Notes: a model not told the origin generated them from the letters alone. Shown: positions 41,564-54,073, counted from the stretch's first letter. The stretch: DNA of 64,000 nucleotides from Sthenelais limicola (GCA_942159475.1 OW804096.1:10031871-10095870); one strand, 5' to 3'. Translations and numbers: made by a program.

Positions 41564-41962
41564 GTAGTGGCCTAGAGTGTGGAATCTGGTTACAGTGGTG
41601 GCCTTTGAGAATCAGTCAACCTCGGTGGTGCAATGGTAGCATGTCCGCGCGCATAGCGGGAGATCCGTGGTTCAATTCCCGGTTGAGGAAGACAGTTTTT
41701 CGGGGGTCATTACATTTGGTGCCGTGGCCGGTCACACTCAGTAAAGGTTGTATTCACTGTCTCTGAGCACAAAATCATATGAATTTCGTGCAGAAAGAGT
41801 AAGGGATAGTGTAGTGGCCTAGAGTGTGGAATCTGGTTACAGTGGTGGCCTTTGAGAATCAGTCAACCTCGGTGGTGCAATGGTAGCATGTCCGCGCGCA
41901 TAGCGGGAGATCCGTGGTTCAATTCCCGGTTGAGGAAGACAGTTTTTCGGGGGTCATTACAT
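41564..41962 (+). repeat. Two direct copies of a 152-bp tRNA-derived SINE unit
   Basis: Units 41564-41715 and 41811-41962 are essentially identical. Each contains an A-box-like TGGTGCAATGG, an anticodon-arm-like TCCGC-GCGCATA-GCGGG and a B box GGTTCAATTCC, and ends TTCGGGGGTCATTACAT. They are inserted in an older SINE-like tail (TTTTTATTCAGTAAACATAT and CTCCAATGGAGATCTTCC). Confidence 0.7.
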
Positions 41963-42731
41963 ACATATGAAATAAAGAATAGGACCATTAATCCCTCTCC
42001 AATGGAGATCTTCCTGGTAGCCCTTTAACAACAGATTTGAATACATAAAGAAGATTGTAATAATCGTGATTCATATGAACAATGTTTATGAGGTTCTTTT
42101 CGGCTTTAGATTTAAAATAGATTTAATGCCCTTCCATCAATGATTTATAGTCCGGCGTTTTAGTCCGTATTAGGGCTTATAAGGTTTGATAATCAAATAA
42201 TGCAGCAACATATTTCAACACAAAGCACGTTAACGGGTATGTGTGCTACAATCTGTCATTATGGTAACCAGTGTGCATTAAATGTATCGTTGTTTGTGGT
42301 ACCATAACAAACGATCGCTGCGTTATATATGAAACGGGCCACAGGTGCACTGCACACACCCAAACAAATAGGACGTGTGACTTGAAGTGCAACTTAAACC
42401 ACTTGAACCTCCCCTCTGGTTACTTTTATTTGTTTAATTCAGGTTCTAACAAACTCACTATGTCAGTGAACCATGTAGGGAGGACCCCCTTCACCTACAG
42501 ATCCAGCTCAACTACAACATAGCAAATTATCTTACACCATGTTGTACACATCCTGGAAACATGGCTCTTCTAGATTTAATAGACAAATATCAGAGCACTT
42601 TCACAAATTAGATTAATTTAAATTCTCTCGCGCTTGATCATATTAGGATACCGTCACACCCAGTGCTGCTATTGTTAATATCCCTCCATCGATAATGATT
42701 CAATGGCAGCCTGCAAGGTTATTGTCCTCAA

Positions 42732-42965
42732 GGGTCAATTTTTCAGAAAATGTACAATTGGCCTTCACCAATCCCCTTAAATAACACAAATTTAAGACAA
42801 AAATCAGGTTCAAAATACATTTCCACATAACCAGACAGATTTATTGAAGAATACTATACAGAATACACTCATATATTCTCAGTATTTATCATGTTTCACT
42901 CTAATTTGGCAGAAATTGAGAGATGTGTAGAACTGTAGATAGTGCATTTTCTGAAAATCTGACCC
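42732..42965 (+). repeat. 235-bp TIR MITE, copy 11
   Basis: Diverged interior; ends GGGTCAATTTTTCAG and CTGAAAATCTGACCC; flanks CTCAA and CTCAT. Confidence 0.85.
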
Positions 42966-43076
42966 TCATAGTTGATGAACCCATTTCCTCTATGTATGCT
43001 TTTTATAGGAGGGATGTATGTAGGGTGGGAGTGGAGGAGGTATGGGGGGGGGGCTTGGGACCCAGCACAAAGTAGT

Positions 43077-43276
43077 AAGGGTGGTCTTCACTGGCTGCGG
43101 TAAGCTCTGCGGTAAGCCTTGCGATGGTTGGTGCTGGTTCTGTAGGTGGAGAGGAATGATGAGGTCCTGCCTACATGGTCAGTGAACGATGTAGGCAGGA
43201 CCTTGCAACTCCACAACAACACAGCACCATCGCAAGGCTTACCACAGAGCTTACCGCAGCCAGTGGAGACCACCCT
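43077..43276. repeat. 200-bp palindrome, family 4, copy 1
   Basis: GGGTGGTCTTCACTGGCTGC and GCAGCCAGTGGAGACCACCC form long arms. The centre pairs GGTCCTGCCTACAT with ATGTAGGCAGGACC. Confidence 0.9.
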
Positions 43277-43590
43277 GTACTATCAATACAGCTGAGGAGC
43301 AGTAATAATGGGTTTAACAAACATTAAATCCAGAATGACTTTCATTCTTTGTACTCTTGTCAGTTTTTAATTATATCGTGTGATACATTGGAATTTAATT
43401 TTGATTTTAAAAATATTATTTTACACCATCATCCCTCTTATCCTTCCCCCCATCCCCATCACCACACACATACTAAAATGGTCATTTTTTTAAAAAGATT
43501 TGAAACATTCCCTTAATGTTATTTTGATTTGTTCTTTATTCGGAACTCTTGGTCATCACCCCTGCTTTAAACCCTCTCCCTCCCTTATTA

Positions 43591-43700
43591 AGGGCCTAGT
43601 CCACTAAACCGATTGTCCTGTGATTTTCACAGAATTTAGTGCAAAAGAGCCCTGTGTGGCGCAAAATCACATGAGAATCGGCTTAGTGGACTAGGCCCTT
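43591..43700. repeat. 110-bp hairpin element, copy 3
   Basis: Arms AGGGCCTAGTCCACTAAACC and CTTAGTGGACTAGGCCCTT. The central part is inverted relative to the other copies. Confidence 0.85.
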
Positions 43701-43786
43701 TATACATACTCCTGGTTTGTTTCAATATTGAACTACTTATCTAATAATTTGTAAGGAATTTTATCGACTTAAAGCATACTTTAAGG

Positions 43787-43948
43787 GTGGTCTCCACCGG
43801 CTGCGGTAAGGTCTGCGGTAAGCCTTGCAATGGTTTGTGTTGGTTTTGTAGGTGGAGAGGAATGACGAGGTCCTGCCTACATGGTCAGTGAACCATGTAG
43901 GCAGGACCTCGCCACTTCTCATCATCACAGCACCATCGCAAGGCTTAA
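43787..43948. repeat. 200-bp palindrome, family 4, copy 2 (right arm truncated)
   Basis: The left arm matches 43077-43276. The right arm stops after ATCGCAAGGCTTA. Confidence 0.85.
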
Positions 43949-44171
43949 ATGATACTGTGTGCGGCTATATTTACCACCTCCACCCCCTCCCCATCTCCCC
44001 GAGACCATGGGAAGTTCTTGCTGCATGTGCTAATTCAAAATAGCCGGGTAAAATAATTTAAGCAAATGATCTCTTTGTCATTTTATTCATTACAACATTA
44101 TATGCGCTTGACATGGCATGTCAAATGGTATGGTATTGTGCAGTATAAAGTAGGGTATCCACCATACCTAA

Positions 44172-44243
44172 AGTGGTCCCGTCAATACCCCACGTTAACG
44201 GGTGTTTTGAGATGTAGGGTATTGACGGGACCAATGACGTAGG
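44172..44243. repeat. Palindrome
   Basis: GGTCCCGTCAATACCCCA and its near-complement GTAGGGTATTGACGGGACC flank a GTTAACGGGTG centre. CCCGTTAACGGGAG and related words recur at 46250-46275 and 46330-46375. Confidence 0.7.
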
Positions 44244-44612
44244 TCATCCACTCTAAGTAAGACTGGTATGGAGATTAATTGCCCCAGCCTTCCCATACTT
44301 TATTTGCATTATGCCAAAAACTGTAGAGATACGACAATTTAAAATAATAGCATTCTGAAACAAAATGTCACCCTTTTGGGTGAATCACTCGTATAATGGT
44401 AGGGACACGTGAGAATAGATGTGTGTTAACTCATACAATTGCATTTCCTAATGTTTTCTATCAGTAAATGTAAACCTAATCAAACCTAAATAAATAATAG
44501 TTTGAACAACAACATAAAAAGCAAAAATACTTATAGATATCTAAATGTGAAAACCCTGTTGTTACATTTCATTTTTAAGATAGACTTTATTATATTCTTT
44601 ATAATGTATAAA

Positions 44613-46196
44613 TGGTCGATTCCAGCGAAATGGGGGCCATTATGTGTTTTTTATCATTGTATCCAATCGTCATCATTTTTATGTCATTGGATAATGATGA
44701 TGAAAGGATGAAAATCCTAAAATATTAGCTCTTAACTCATGAAATTCTAGGAACTAGTGGTAGTAGAAGTTTTTGCATTGAAAATTAGAGATAGATTACG
44801 AATGACATCACTAAAGATTGAATATAGCATATTTCATTGGAAATATCCCAATTTTAGTCATAAAAAACAACTAGAACTGCTAAACTCAGTTTAGAATGTT
44901 GATAAAAAAGTGCTTTTTTAATTTTTATTATTTTGTATGTGTATTTAAAGATCTTTGCTCACTACCCTTCCTTGATTTTATTCTAAGTGATTTTGTGTTA
45001 AATCCTGGGCTATATCCCATACCTCATAAAGAGTAAATCTCTGAATATGGCATTAAAGTGAACGATTAGGGCTGTACATAAAAAAAATATTATATTTTCA
45101 TGAAAATATTCATGTGATTTCTTTAACTTTATTTCTTCCCATACATTCTAAACAAAAAAATCATTGGAGAAAGCTTTCTGCCTTCAAATATACCCCTTTT
45201 CCAGTGTCATTCGTAATCTATCTGTCATACGTAATCTATCCCCTCATATGTAATCTATCTAATTTTTTTAAAACCCTGCTATTTAAAGACAAATATTCCT
45301 ATTTAATGAAAGAAATCATATCAGTTCTCTGACTTTGTCCCTTCCCAGATATTCTAAGAAATAAAAATTAATTCTAGATGATTTCTGCTTTAGAAATCAC
45401 ATTTGTAGCATGTCATTCGTAATCTATCATGTCATACGTAATCTATCGCGATAGATTACGTATACATTTTAATCACATGTATAAGAGAAATAACAATATA
45501 TCTGAGTATTTTGGTCGATGTTACCTATCAAGACATGAACAATGATCAATTATGCCAAAGATGGTAGCTTATACTTTATTATTTATTAATCAAATGTTGC
45601 TATTTGTCATGCCTCATTGGAATTCAATACAAATACGATTTATGCATCTGTAATTGCTCTAGGAGCGTTAGAAATTGTTGTAGAATCAAGAAAATTGGGG
45701 ATAATTTACGAAACACATTTAGTCACATATTTGAGAAATATCTTTCATTAATCTTCAATACAAAAAAAAAAAATATGTAGGAAAAACGTGTCATTCGTAA
45801 ACTATCGCTTAGAGTAAAATTGGGGGGACTTTGTCATGAACAACTGAGCCTGGTGACTTCATATTTGATGATGATAAAATCATATTTGTTGCTATGCATT
45901 AACAAGCCCTTCCAGTATATTTTGAGCATATTTCATTGTTTTAAAATGTTCTCAGATAATAAATATCTTTGCAATAATGCAATATTTATGGTCTGCATTC
46001 GTAATCTATCGCTGGTAAATTCTGGCCACTGCAGAGATATCCCACATACAAAAAATAAAAAATTAAAGTAGAGGTGGAAGGGTCTATATCATGTTTATAT
46101 CAAGAAAATATGAAGGCCGTACTATCTATATAGTTACATTTACAGCCAAAAATGCAAAAAAGTAGGTTTTGGCCCCGATTTCACTGGAATCGACCA
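44613..46196. mobile_element. 1.6-kb TIR element with dispersed decamer repeats
   Basis: The ends TGGTCGATTCCAGCGAAAT and the complementary ATTTCACTGGAATCGACCA are inverted copies over about 27 bp. Inside, the word GTAATCTATC or a close variant, in either orientation, recurs near 44800, 45208, 45231, 45251, 45418, 45440, 45453, 45793 and 46003. There is no supportable ORF; it is probably a non-autonomous DNA transposon. Confidence 0.6.
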
Positions 46197-46244
46197 AATA
46201 CACATTAAGGCTGATACCCAGTATACATAAAGTGCCTGACATCA

Positions 46245-46376
46245 AGGGGTCCCGTTAACGGGAGCGACTTTACGGGACCTTTTCATAGTGGATATCGCTG
46301 ACGCTGTAAACGCCACGTCAAGGCTTTGACGGAAGCTTGACGGGAGTTCTACGGGAGCTCTCCCGTCAATATCAAA
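46245..46376. repeat. Short nested palindromes
   Basis: GGTCCCGTTAACGGGAGC, then ACGGGACC, and a CTTTGACGG...CCCGTCAA arrangement. Possibly one decayed foldback element. Confidence 0.5.
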
Positions 46377-46886
46377 TATGTGTTGATATTGATAAAGTAA
46401 ATTATGTTGATGTACGTCAATACAGATTAGTTTGGTTGGTTCTACTTCATTGTTTCCGTCCAGCAGGAGCTAATAACAATGATATCATTCTCTGATCAAG
46501 GAACTGCAATGCGTTTATCAACATTCATTTCCTGAAAGGTGGTTTTCTAAAGTAAAATGTTTTAAAAAAAAGTTACCACCGCCCCTACCTAGTTTGATTA
46601 ATCAGAAACACACCTATTCATGTCTTACGAATCTGTGGATAGAATTTTGATATACATTAGCATGTTGAGTGAAAGAATCTACTGTAACATACATTTATGG
46701 AGCATTTTGCTCTAAACTCCCATTATTTCTTGCCTGAAGCGAGAATGTGCATGACCGTTAGTTCACACCAAAAGGCAGCTCTGTAAGGGTTTTCATTGCT
46801 CAAATGGCAGACATGCTGGGAGGAGGAGACAGAAAAGTGTGGGCCATAATTCTGTAATCAGGGACAAATTTCTGAGTAGTAGGTGT

Positions 46887-46997
46887 AAAGGCCCTTGTCC
46901 ACTAAACCGATTCTCATGCGATGCTCATGGAATATAGTGGAAAAGGGTCCACTGCGGCGCAAAATCGCATGAGAATCGGCTTAGTGGACTAGGGCCT
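46887..46997. repeat. 110-bp hairpin element, copy 4
   Basis: Arms TGTCCACTAAACCGATTCTC and GAGAATCGGCTTAGTGGACT. Confidence 0.85.
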
Positions 46998-47098
46998 GTA
47001 GTCTCAATGATTAGAACGCCTGGTCAATTTAAAATGGTTTTATTTAGTTCAATGCAGAACATGTCCTTCAAGGAAAAACCTGACCAATACAAATATAT

Positions 47099-47337
47099 GG
47101 GTCGGATTTTCAGAAAATGTACAATTAGCAACTCTACACATTTAGGAAATTTTCCTAAATAAATTAGGCTGAAAAATGATGAACACCGGGTATATCTGAG
47201 TATATTTGGTTTCGCATTGATTTAAAGTATCAGTTTTGTTAAGTTAAACTGCATTTTGAAGCACATTTTTGTCTTAAATTTGGGTTATTTGAGAGGATTG
47301 CTGAAGGTGAATTGTACTTTTTCTGATACTCTGACCC
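47099..47337 (-). repeat. 235-bp TIR MITE, copy 12
   Basis: Left end GGGTCGGATTTTCAG; right end TTCTGATACTCTGACCC. Confidence 0.85.
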
Positions 47338-47826
47338 ATATATATATATCGTTCCATTAAATCTTGAATCTGCTCCATACCTATTACCTCCCTTATTTAG
47401 ATCAATATTGAACTCTTGGTTCTGTGAGTATAAATAAACTCCTACTTCTCCCCTGTCATCATTCCATCATAGTGACTGATGGGCCTCTCAGCTGGCAAGC
47501 ATAGTGACACACTAACCTTATTTTTAACTAACAAGTGTCCCACTCTCCTGTAGATTGAGATGTTTCTGGAACGTTTCAAGACAATTGAGGCCAGAATGGA
47601 TAGGTGGATGTTTTTGTTGAGGTTGTTTGTTATAGATCTTGTAGTTATGCTCGGGGCACAGTGTTACAAATTCACTTCACTTATTTAACAATAGAAATTG
47701 CATCGGCGCCTTTTTAAACGTTAATTTAATTCAATTGTAATGGGGCTCTACCTTTGTCAGTCCAATCTGTTATCACTCACTGAGCTACTTTTATTCTGTT
47801 TTCACCACCTACGTAGCTCTAAGGGC

Positions 47827-47958
47827 TCTTCAAGTAGCGGGAGGTAGCTGCTTCAATTCGAACATGTTTGATTTGAAACAGCTTCTTCCCGCTACTTCTC
47901 GTTACTTCTAAAGTAGCGGGAACAAAGAAACGAGAGTAGTAGCGGGAGAAGTAGCGTG
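47827..47958. repeat. Imperfect palindrome built on AAGTAGCGGGA
   Basis: AAGTAGCGGGAGGTAGC and its complement CCCGCTACTT occur several times in alternating orientation. Confidence 0.6.
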
Positions 47959-48708
47959 GTTGCCCTGTTTTACTAATATAACTCTATCACTCTATACTGT
48001 GTGTGGTCACTCGCAGGGCTATAGTTCTAGATTACTTCACCACCTCTGTCACTCTATCCCATTGACTTGTTTTCATTACCTCTGCCACTCTCACCAATGG
48101 TCACAATCAGTGTCAATCAATATTTTGCTGCTGTATATTTATTCAAGAATTTCAGGTCAGATTCAACAGGCACAAAACCAAGCAATGGTAAGCTAATAAG
48201 TCAAACCACGAAAGTAGAACATCTTTTTCCTTTTTTTCTGATTAAAAGGATATATATGGGTTACAACACACACGCACCACCTAGCGGCTACTATATAATC
48301 TTGAAATAATTTTTGTTTTTATCGTCAGTGTAGATGTGTTTTGGCCTGATTTTCAACACATAGAATTCCATTTTCTGTTATATTATAGCTGTTTTGAGTT
48401 GGAGAGTTTTTCTAGATTGCATATCTTTCATGAGCTGCTACTAAGATCGGGTGACTCGGTCAACTTCAGATAACCACAACTTTGTATTGACCCCCACAAC
48501 GTTTGTTTTCCCCCATCAAACATAAAGTATATGACCTCAAATATATGTGCAGAAAATCTATGGAAAAAATCCGTTGACAATTTTGTTGATGTAGTATAAC
48601 GTGAAAAAATCCCTCATTTCCCCATAGACTCCCATACTAAAGCACTGTTAGTGACTAGGAAAATTAATTGGTTAGATATACTTACCTTTAACTGACAGTG
48701 CAGCTTTA
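47959..48708. other. Non-coding host DNA, no feature seen
   Basis: No convincing exon or repeat. Confidence 0.5.
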
Positions 48709-48944
48709 GGGTAAGATTTTCAGAAAATGTACAATTGATCTTCACCAATCCTCTAAAATAACCCAAATTTCAGACGAAAATAAAGTTCAAAATACAGTTG
48801 AACCTAACCAAACCGATTGCTAGAATCAATGTAATGCCAAAATATACCCGAATTTACCTAGTATTGACCAGATTCCAGCTTAATTTAGCAGAATTTACTA
48901 AATGTGTACAGCTGCCAATTGTACATTTGATGAAAATCTGACCC
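48709..48944 (+). repeat. 235-bp TIR MITE, copy 13
   Basis: Ends GGGTAAGATTTTCAG and TGAAAATCTGACCC; TTTA on both sides. Confidence 0.9.
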
Positions 48945-49360
48945 TTTAACATGAAGTCTTACTTGTCAGAAGAGCTTTCTCTGAGGTGTGCCTAGAGAAC
49001 CGCTTGTTCCAAGTGTGCAGATGGTGAGGAATATGATTAGGAATGCATAGGAGACTATCAAGGCTGACTGCCTGCCCAGTTATGGCTGCATTGTCTATGG
49101 GTGATTGATCATTCCTGAGTCTGTAAGCTTCAACAAACACCTTCACTTTCACCCACGTGAAAAGCAGGCCATATCTATAGATGGAGGTGGCATAGCGGGG
49201 TACCTATAGTGAAAAGGAATTATTTTATGGTTGTTTCAGCAATAGAAATGGAATTCTTTTTAAAATAAATTGAAGTAGTTTTTAACACCAAAACCAGACA
49301 CAAGCAGTTTTCCATGAGATTTGAAGTTTTATTGATGCTGTTATATAGATGTTTGATTCC

Positions 49361-49392
49361 TACGTTTCGATCCTAGGTTGGATCTTCACCAG
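49361..49392 (-). ncRNA. Hammerhead-like motif, copy 3
   Basis: On the minus strand: CTGGTGA, a hairpin with stem GATCC/GGATC, then GAAACGTAGG, followed further on by AATAAAAC. The stem sequence differs from copies 1 and 2 but remains paired. Confidence 0.35.
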
Positions 49393-50027
49393 GGAAGGAA
49401 GGGGCTTTATTTGTTTTTAAATAATCTGAAATGTGCTGTTGAATAGGCTGAATCTTTAATCTTTAATCGATATTTATATAATCAGTATTGTATATAGTTG
49501 ATAAGATATAGGTGTACTAAAAAGATCATTTATTTTTATACAAGTCAGGGAAAGATTTGATATTTAGTACCAACAGACCAGTACTCTGGTCGAGATCTGT
49601 TGCAAGAAGTAGTAGTGCATCTGGAGCAGGTACATTGGGAACTGGCAGTTGATAGCTCCAACCCCTAAAATAACACACACAATAATTAAATATCCATTGG
49701 CCCTGGAGTTTATAAAACACCATATCTAACTGGGATACATTCTAGAAAATAATAACCCTTCCCGGAAAAAGTGCCAGCATAGTCGTATAATAGGTGGGGA
49801 TTTAGATGTATAAGTATGCTGTATAAGTATGAAGTTGTACTTAAGTCAAACAATAAATATCATCATCATCCTTAATTTTAAACAGTCCCATGAGAGAACT
49901 CCTTATTCATTAGGTTTAAATCCCCCTTTAACAAAGTGTCTACTGAATGCAGTGATCCTATTTCGGAGTGCCACAATCCCCCTGAGGGTCGGAATATATT
50001 TCATGCAGTATTTCATGCATGATTCGG

Positions 50028-50632
50028 ACAGTTCTCCTCATGAAGGGGTTAATTCTTGCAGTGACCCTATTCAGGGTTGTGACAGTTCTCCTCTGGAAAG
50101 GGGTTAATTCTTGCAGTGACTCTGTTTTAAGATTGAGAGAGTTCTTCACTTGAAGGGGCTAATTCTTGCAGTGACTCTGTTTTAGGATTGTGACAGTTCT
50201 TCTCCGGAAAGGGGTTAATTCTTGCAGTGACTCTATTCAGGATTGTGACAGTTCTTCTCCGGAAAGGGGTTAATTCTTGCAGTGACTCTATTCAGGATTG
50301 TGACAGTTCTCCTCTGGAAAGGGGTTAATTCTTGCAGTGACTCTGTTTTAAGATTGAGAGAGTTCTTCACTTGAAGGGGCTAATTCTTGCAGTGACTCTG
50401 TTTTAGGATTGTGACAGTTCTTCTCCGGAAAGGGGTTAATTCTTGCAGTGACTCTATTCAGGATTGTGACAGTTCTCCTCTGGAAAGGGGTTAATTCTTG
50501 CAGTGACTCTGTTTTAAGATTGTGACAGTTCGCCTCATGAAAGGAGTTAATTCTTGCAGTGACACTTTTTTAAGATTTGGAGAGTTCTTCTCCGGAAAGG
50601 GGTTAGTTCTTGCAGTGACACTATTCAATATC
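50028..50632 (+). repeat. 55-56-bp minisatellite, about 11 units
   Basis: The unit is GGGGTTAATTCTTGCAGTGA plus a variable CTCT(G/A)TT half and a GACAGTTCTxCTCxGGAAA half. Alternating unit types suggest higher-order duplication. A lone unit lies at 52178-52210. Confidence 0.9.
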
Positions 50633-51152
50633 AAATTCAAATGAAAAAATACTTTCATTGCAGATGTTTTTACAACCAGGTAGTGCTTCCTATGACTGCC
50701 TTCCTTCAGAGCTTTGAATTGATATATTTGGCGGATAGGTTAGATCAGTCAGGGTCTTACTTGTCTGTTATTTCGCCTTGAGATCTACAAATATATGGTG
50801 GATATATACATAGTGTGATAACAAAAGAAATGGACGAAAAGTATTAACCTGTATTACTGCGTCTCCTTTGAGACAGTCTTGAGACAAAATACTGGAATTT
50901 GTCATAAGACAAATGGCCAAAAGCCGAAAGAAATAGCTACCTCTCGATGTCCAAGATCTTCGAAGCCAAGATATAATCATCGATTTTAGACAGAAATAAT
51001 ACACTTTATCGTTACATCTACCACACTTCCTCCATGTGCGAGGACTCATTTATTTAGTCCAGAAAGAAGCCTATTATGTTCTTTATTCAAATGTAAGACG
51101 TGTCATTTCTGCTGGAATTGATCAATTTCTGCTACTAGACTATAGCACATTT

Positions 51153-51556
51153 GTGATGTGTTTCAAGAAAATGAGTCGTAAGTCGCAAAATTGATATTTT
51201 TCAAAGTGTTTTTGTAACAAGATTACATTATTGGAATGTTCTGATTTTTGGGGAGTACATCACTTATACTTGTATAAATCGATGTATCAAATTTCAGGAC
51301 AATCAATGTAGTATATTCTTTAGTTTTAGAGGTCCTCATATGGACTAAATTTAGTTACTTTACTGTTTATTCACCCCCAGAAATATTGGAAACTTTTTAT
51401 TTCAAAAACGAAAATATCAAACTTAAAATCTAGAAATACTTAGATTATTAGACTGTTTACTATCATTGGAATCAGCTTGATCTCATCTATTAAAATATAA
51501 TGGTATCTCAAAATCATTTTTTTGCGACTTATGACTCTTTTTCCTGAAACACATTT
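51153..51556. repeat. 400-bp TIR element, copy g
   Basis: Both TIRs present (GTGATGTGTTTCAAGAAAAT and TTTTTCCTGAAACACAT). Confidence 0.8.
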
Positions 51557-52533
51557 CTAGGTTGGAAGACCTGGTATAATAGATCAGGCGTCATTTTAAA
51601 AATGCACTCTCAGTTAACATAGGTCAAACATTATGTACAGATGTTCTCATTTATATTTTGTTCTCTTCCAATCCATCTACAATCATTCAAACGAAAACTT
51701 TTGAGGATTTTGTCCGGTTCGTTTTGCTACAGGGCTTCATAAATGTCGACAATTATATTTCAGAGAAAGATTGACATCCTGTCCTGTGGCAGCCCCACTT
51801 GTTATCGCTCATCGGTCGTCGTTTTCTATCGGCCGATTCGACTGCAAATTCTTGTATAAACATATTCAACAGCAGAAGAATATTGTTTGTTTTAAGATTT
51901 TTATTCAGCCAGACATTATGCAGAAAATACACTATTCGCAGAACAAGCTGATTTAAATCAAAAAGAAAAAGTATACATAAATAATATATCACAACGTAAG
52001 TAAATTATTCTAGACAATCTATCAAGATTATAAACAGTAAAAAAGGTATGAACCTTACAAATCGCGATGAAATCACAGATATTAAAATAAAACCACACAC
52101 CCGGGACAGTGTCCTATGCATGACAGGCCAACTCGACGCAGAAAAAGCAAAACTTTTCTCAGAATATACAAGAAAGACGAAGGGGTTAATTCTTGCAGTG
52201 ACACTGTTATATTGATAACTTCACTATATATAATAATGTATATAAACTGTCTAAGATTCTGTTGTCGTAATAGCTGACAGTGCAGGATTAACATACTTAG
52301 TGAAGCTGCCTCCTGTAACATATAAATGATAAGAATAAAGTATACTCTGTTATCTTAAAAGCATTTCTTTTCAGCGGGGGAGAGTATGTCTAGACAATGA
52401 CTTCCACTTCCAAGGTGACAGTGGTTTAATATGGTGTAGAGAAAGATAAAATGTGGCGCTCTTGCCGATCATTTTATCCTCGTGGCAGCTGTATAGCAAG
52501 CCTTGTGCACCTTTAATAGCATACATAGTATAT
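51557..52533. other. Non-coding host DNA with one stray minisatellite unit
   Basis: No gene; see the unit at 52178-52210. Confidence 0.5.
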
Positions 52534-52768
52534 GGGTCAGATTTTCGGAAAATGTACAATTCAACTTCGCCAATCTTCTCAAATAACCCAAATTTCAGAC
52601 GAAAATAAAGTTCAAAATACAGTTCAACCTAACCAAACAGATTGCTAGAATCAATGCAATGCCAAATATACTCGAAATTACCTATTATTGACCAAATTGC
52701 AGCCTAATTTAGCACAATTTACTCAATGTATACAGCTGCCAATTGTACATTTTCTGAAAATCTGACCC
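52534..52768 (+). repeat. 235-bp TIR MITE, copy 14
   Basis: Nearly full consensus; TATAT/ATATA flanks. Confidence 0.9.
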
Positions 52769-52854
52769 ATATACCAATGCAGGGCTTTCTTCTACTGGTC
52801 AATTTTTAAAGTTATGTCGTTGGTCAACCTTGGACCTTTCATCAAGCATATATT

Positions 52855-53073
52855 GGTCAGATCTACAGTTCTACACATCTATCAAATTCTGTTAAACTAG
52901 AGTGACAACTGATAAATACTAGGTTTATCTGAGTGTATTCCGTATTTTATTCACTCAATAAATCTGTCTGGTTATGTTGAACTGTATTTTGAACCGGATT
53001 TTTGTCTTCAATTTGGATTATTTGAGAGGACTGGTGAAGGCAAATTATTCTACATTTTCTGAAGATCTGACCC
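52855..53073 (-). repeat. 235-bp TIR MITE, copy 15 (internal deletion at left)
   Basis: GGTCAGATCTACAGTTCTAC: the first TIR has lost about 15 bp. The right end is CTGAAGATCTGACCC. Confidence 0.8.
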
Positions 53074-53308
53074 ATATAACCTTACACACATACCTAAGAA
53101 ATAGACAAATAAGCCATTATTTCGTGTTCTAAACGAAATAAACACTGGACACTCTTTTGCCCCTCAGAAATTGTGTTTAATATATCACCGTCCACGTCGG
53201 GCGGTGGGCATGTGGATAGTGCCGAGTAATAACTCATGCATTAGTTATTGTTATTTTAATAAGTATTTTTATCAATCCATTTACTCCATTTCACCTCCAG
53301 GACGATAT

Positions 53309-53543
53309 GGGTCAGATTTTCAGAAAATGTACAATTGACAGCTGTACACATTTAGTACTTTGTGCTATATTCTGCTAAAAAGATGATAAATTTTGGGTGT
53401 ATCTGAGTATATTTGGTATCGCATTGATTAAAAGTATCAGTTCTGTTAGGTTAAACAGCATTTTGAAGCTCATTTCTGTCTTAAATGTGGGTTATTTGAA
53501 GGATTGGTGAAGATGAATTGTACATATTCTGAAAATCTGACCC
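53309..53543 (-). repeat. 235-bp TIR MITE, copy 16
   Basis: Both ends intact, with flanks ATAT and ATAT. Confidence 0.9.
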
Positions 53544-53667
53544 ATATGACAAAAATCCCCAGTGCATAATGATGATATTGCAGTATTAGTAGATTTTATC
53601 GACACTCCACTAATATTAATATTGTAAGGAGGGCTTAAGGCACCTGGGATTCTGCATATCTATATTT

Positions 53668-53903
53668 GGGTCAGATTTTCAGTAAATGTACAATTCGCCT
53701 TCACCAATTCTCTCAAATAACCCACATTTAAGACAAGAATGAGCTTCAAAATGCAGTTTAACATAACAGAACTGATACTTTAAATCTATGCAATACCAAA
53801 TATACTCAGATATTCCCAAAATGTATCATTTTTCCAGTTGAATTTATCAGAAATTACTATATATGTGGAGCTGTCAATTGTACATTTTCTGAAAATCTGG
53901 CCC
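53668..53903 (+). repeat. 235-bp TIR MITE, copy 17
   Basis: Ends GGGTCAGATTTTCAG and AAAATCTGGCCC; flanks TATTT and CATTT. Confidence 0.9.
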
Positions 53904-54073
53904 ATTTAAATAACCACGTAAAACATACACCAAGCGCAGGAAGCAGGTTTAACCTGAATACTCCTTTTCCATTCCATTAGAGGCGCATAACATATCTAAT
54001 TACAATTACAAAAAACGCATGATTATCCACCATGGACGTCTCCAAGCATCGTATTAGGGCAAGGTATTATAAT

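Noticed and set aside
41620..41692. Possible tRNA gene (anticodon-like GCA)
   Set aside because: A and B boxes are present, but the acceptor stem is weak with several G-U pairs and position 33 is C. The unit is duplicated with SINE flanks, so it is tRNA-derived rather than a tRNA gene.
50028..50632. CRISPR-like regular repeat array
   Set aside because: The units are contiguous and similar along their whole length with no unique spacers. It is a minisatellite in an animal genome.
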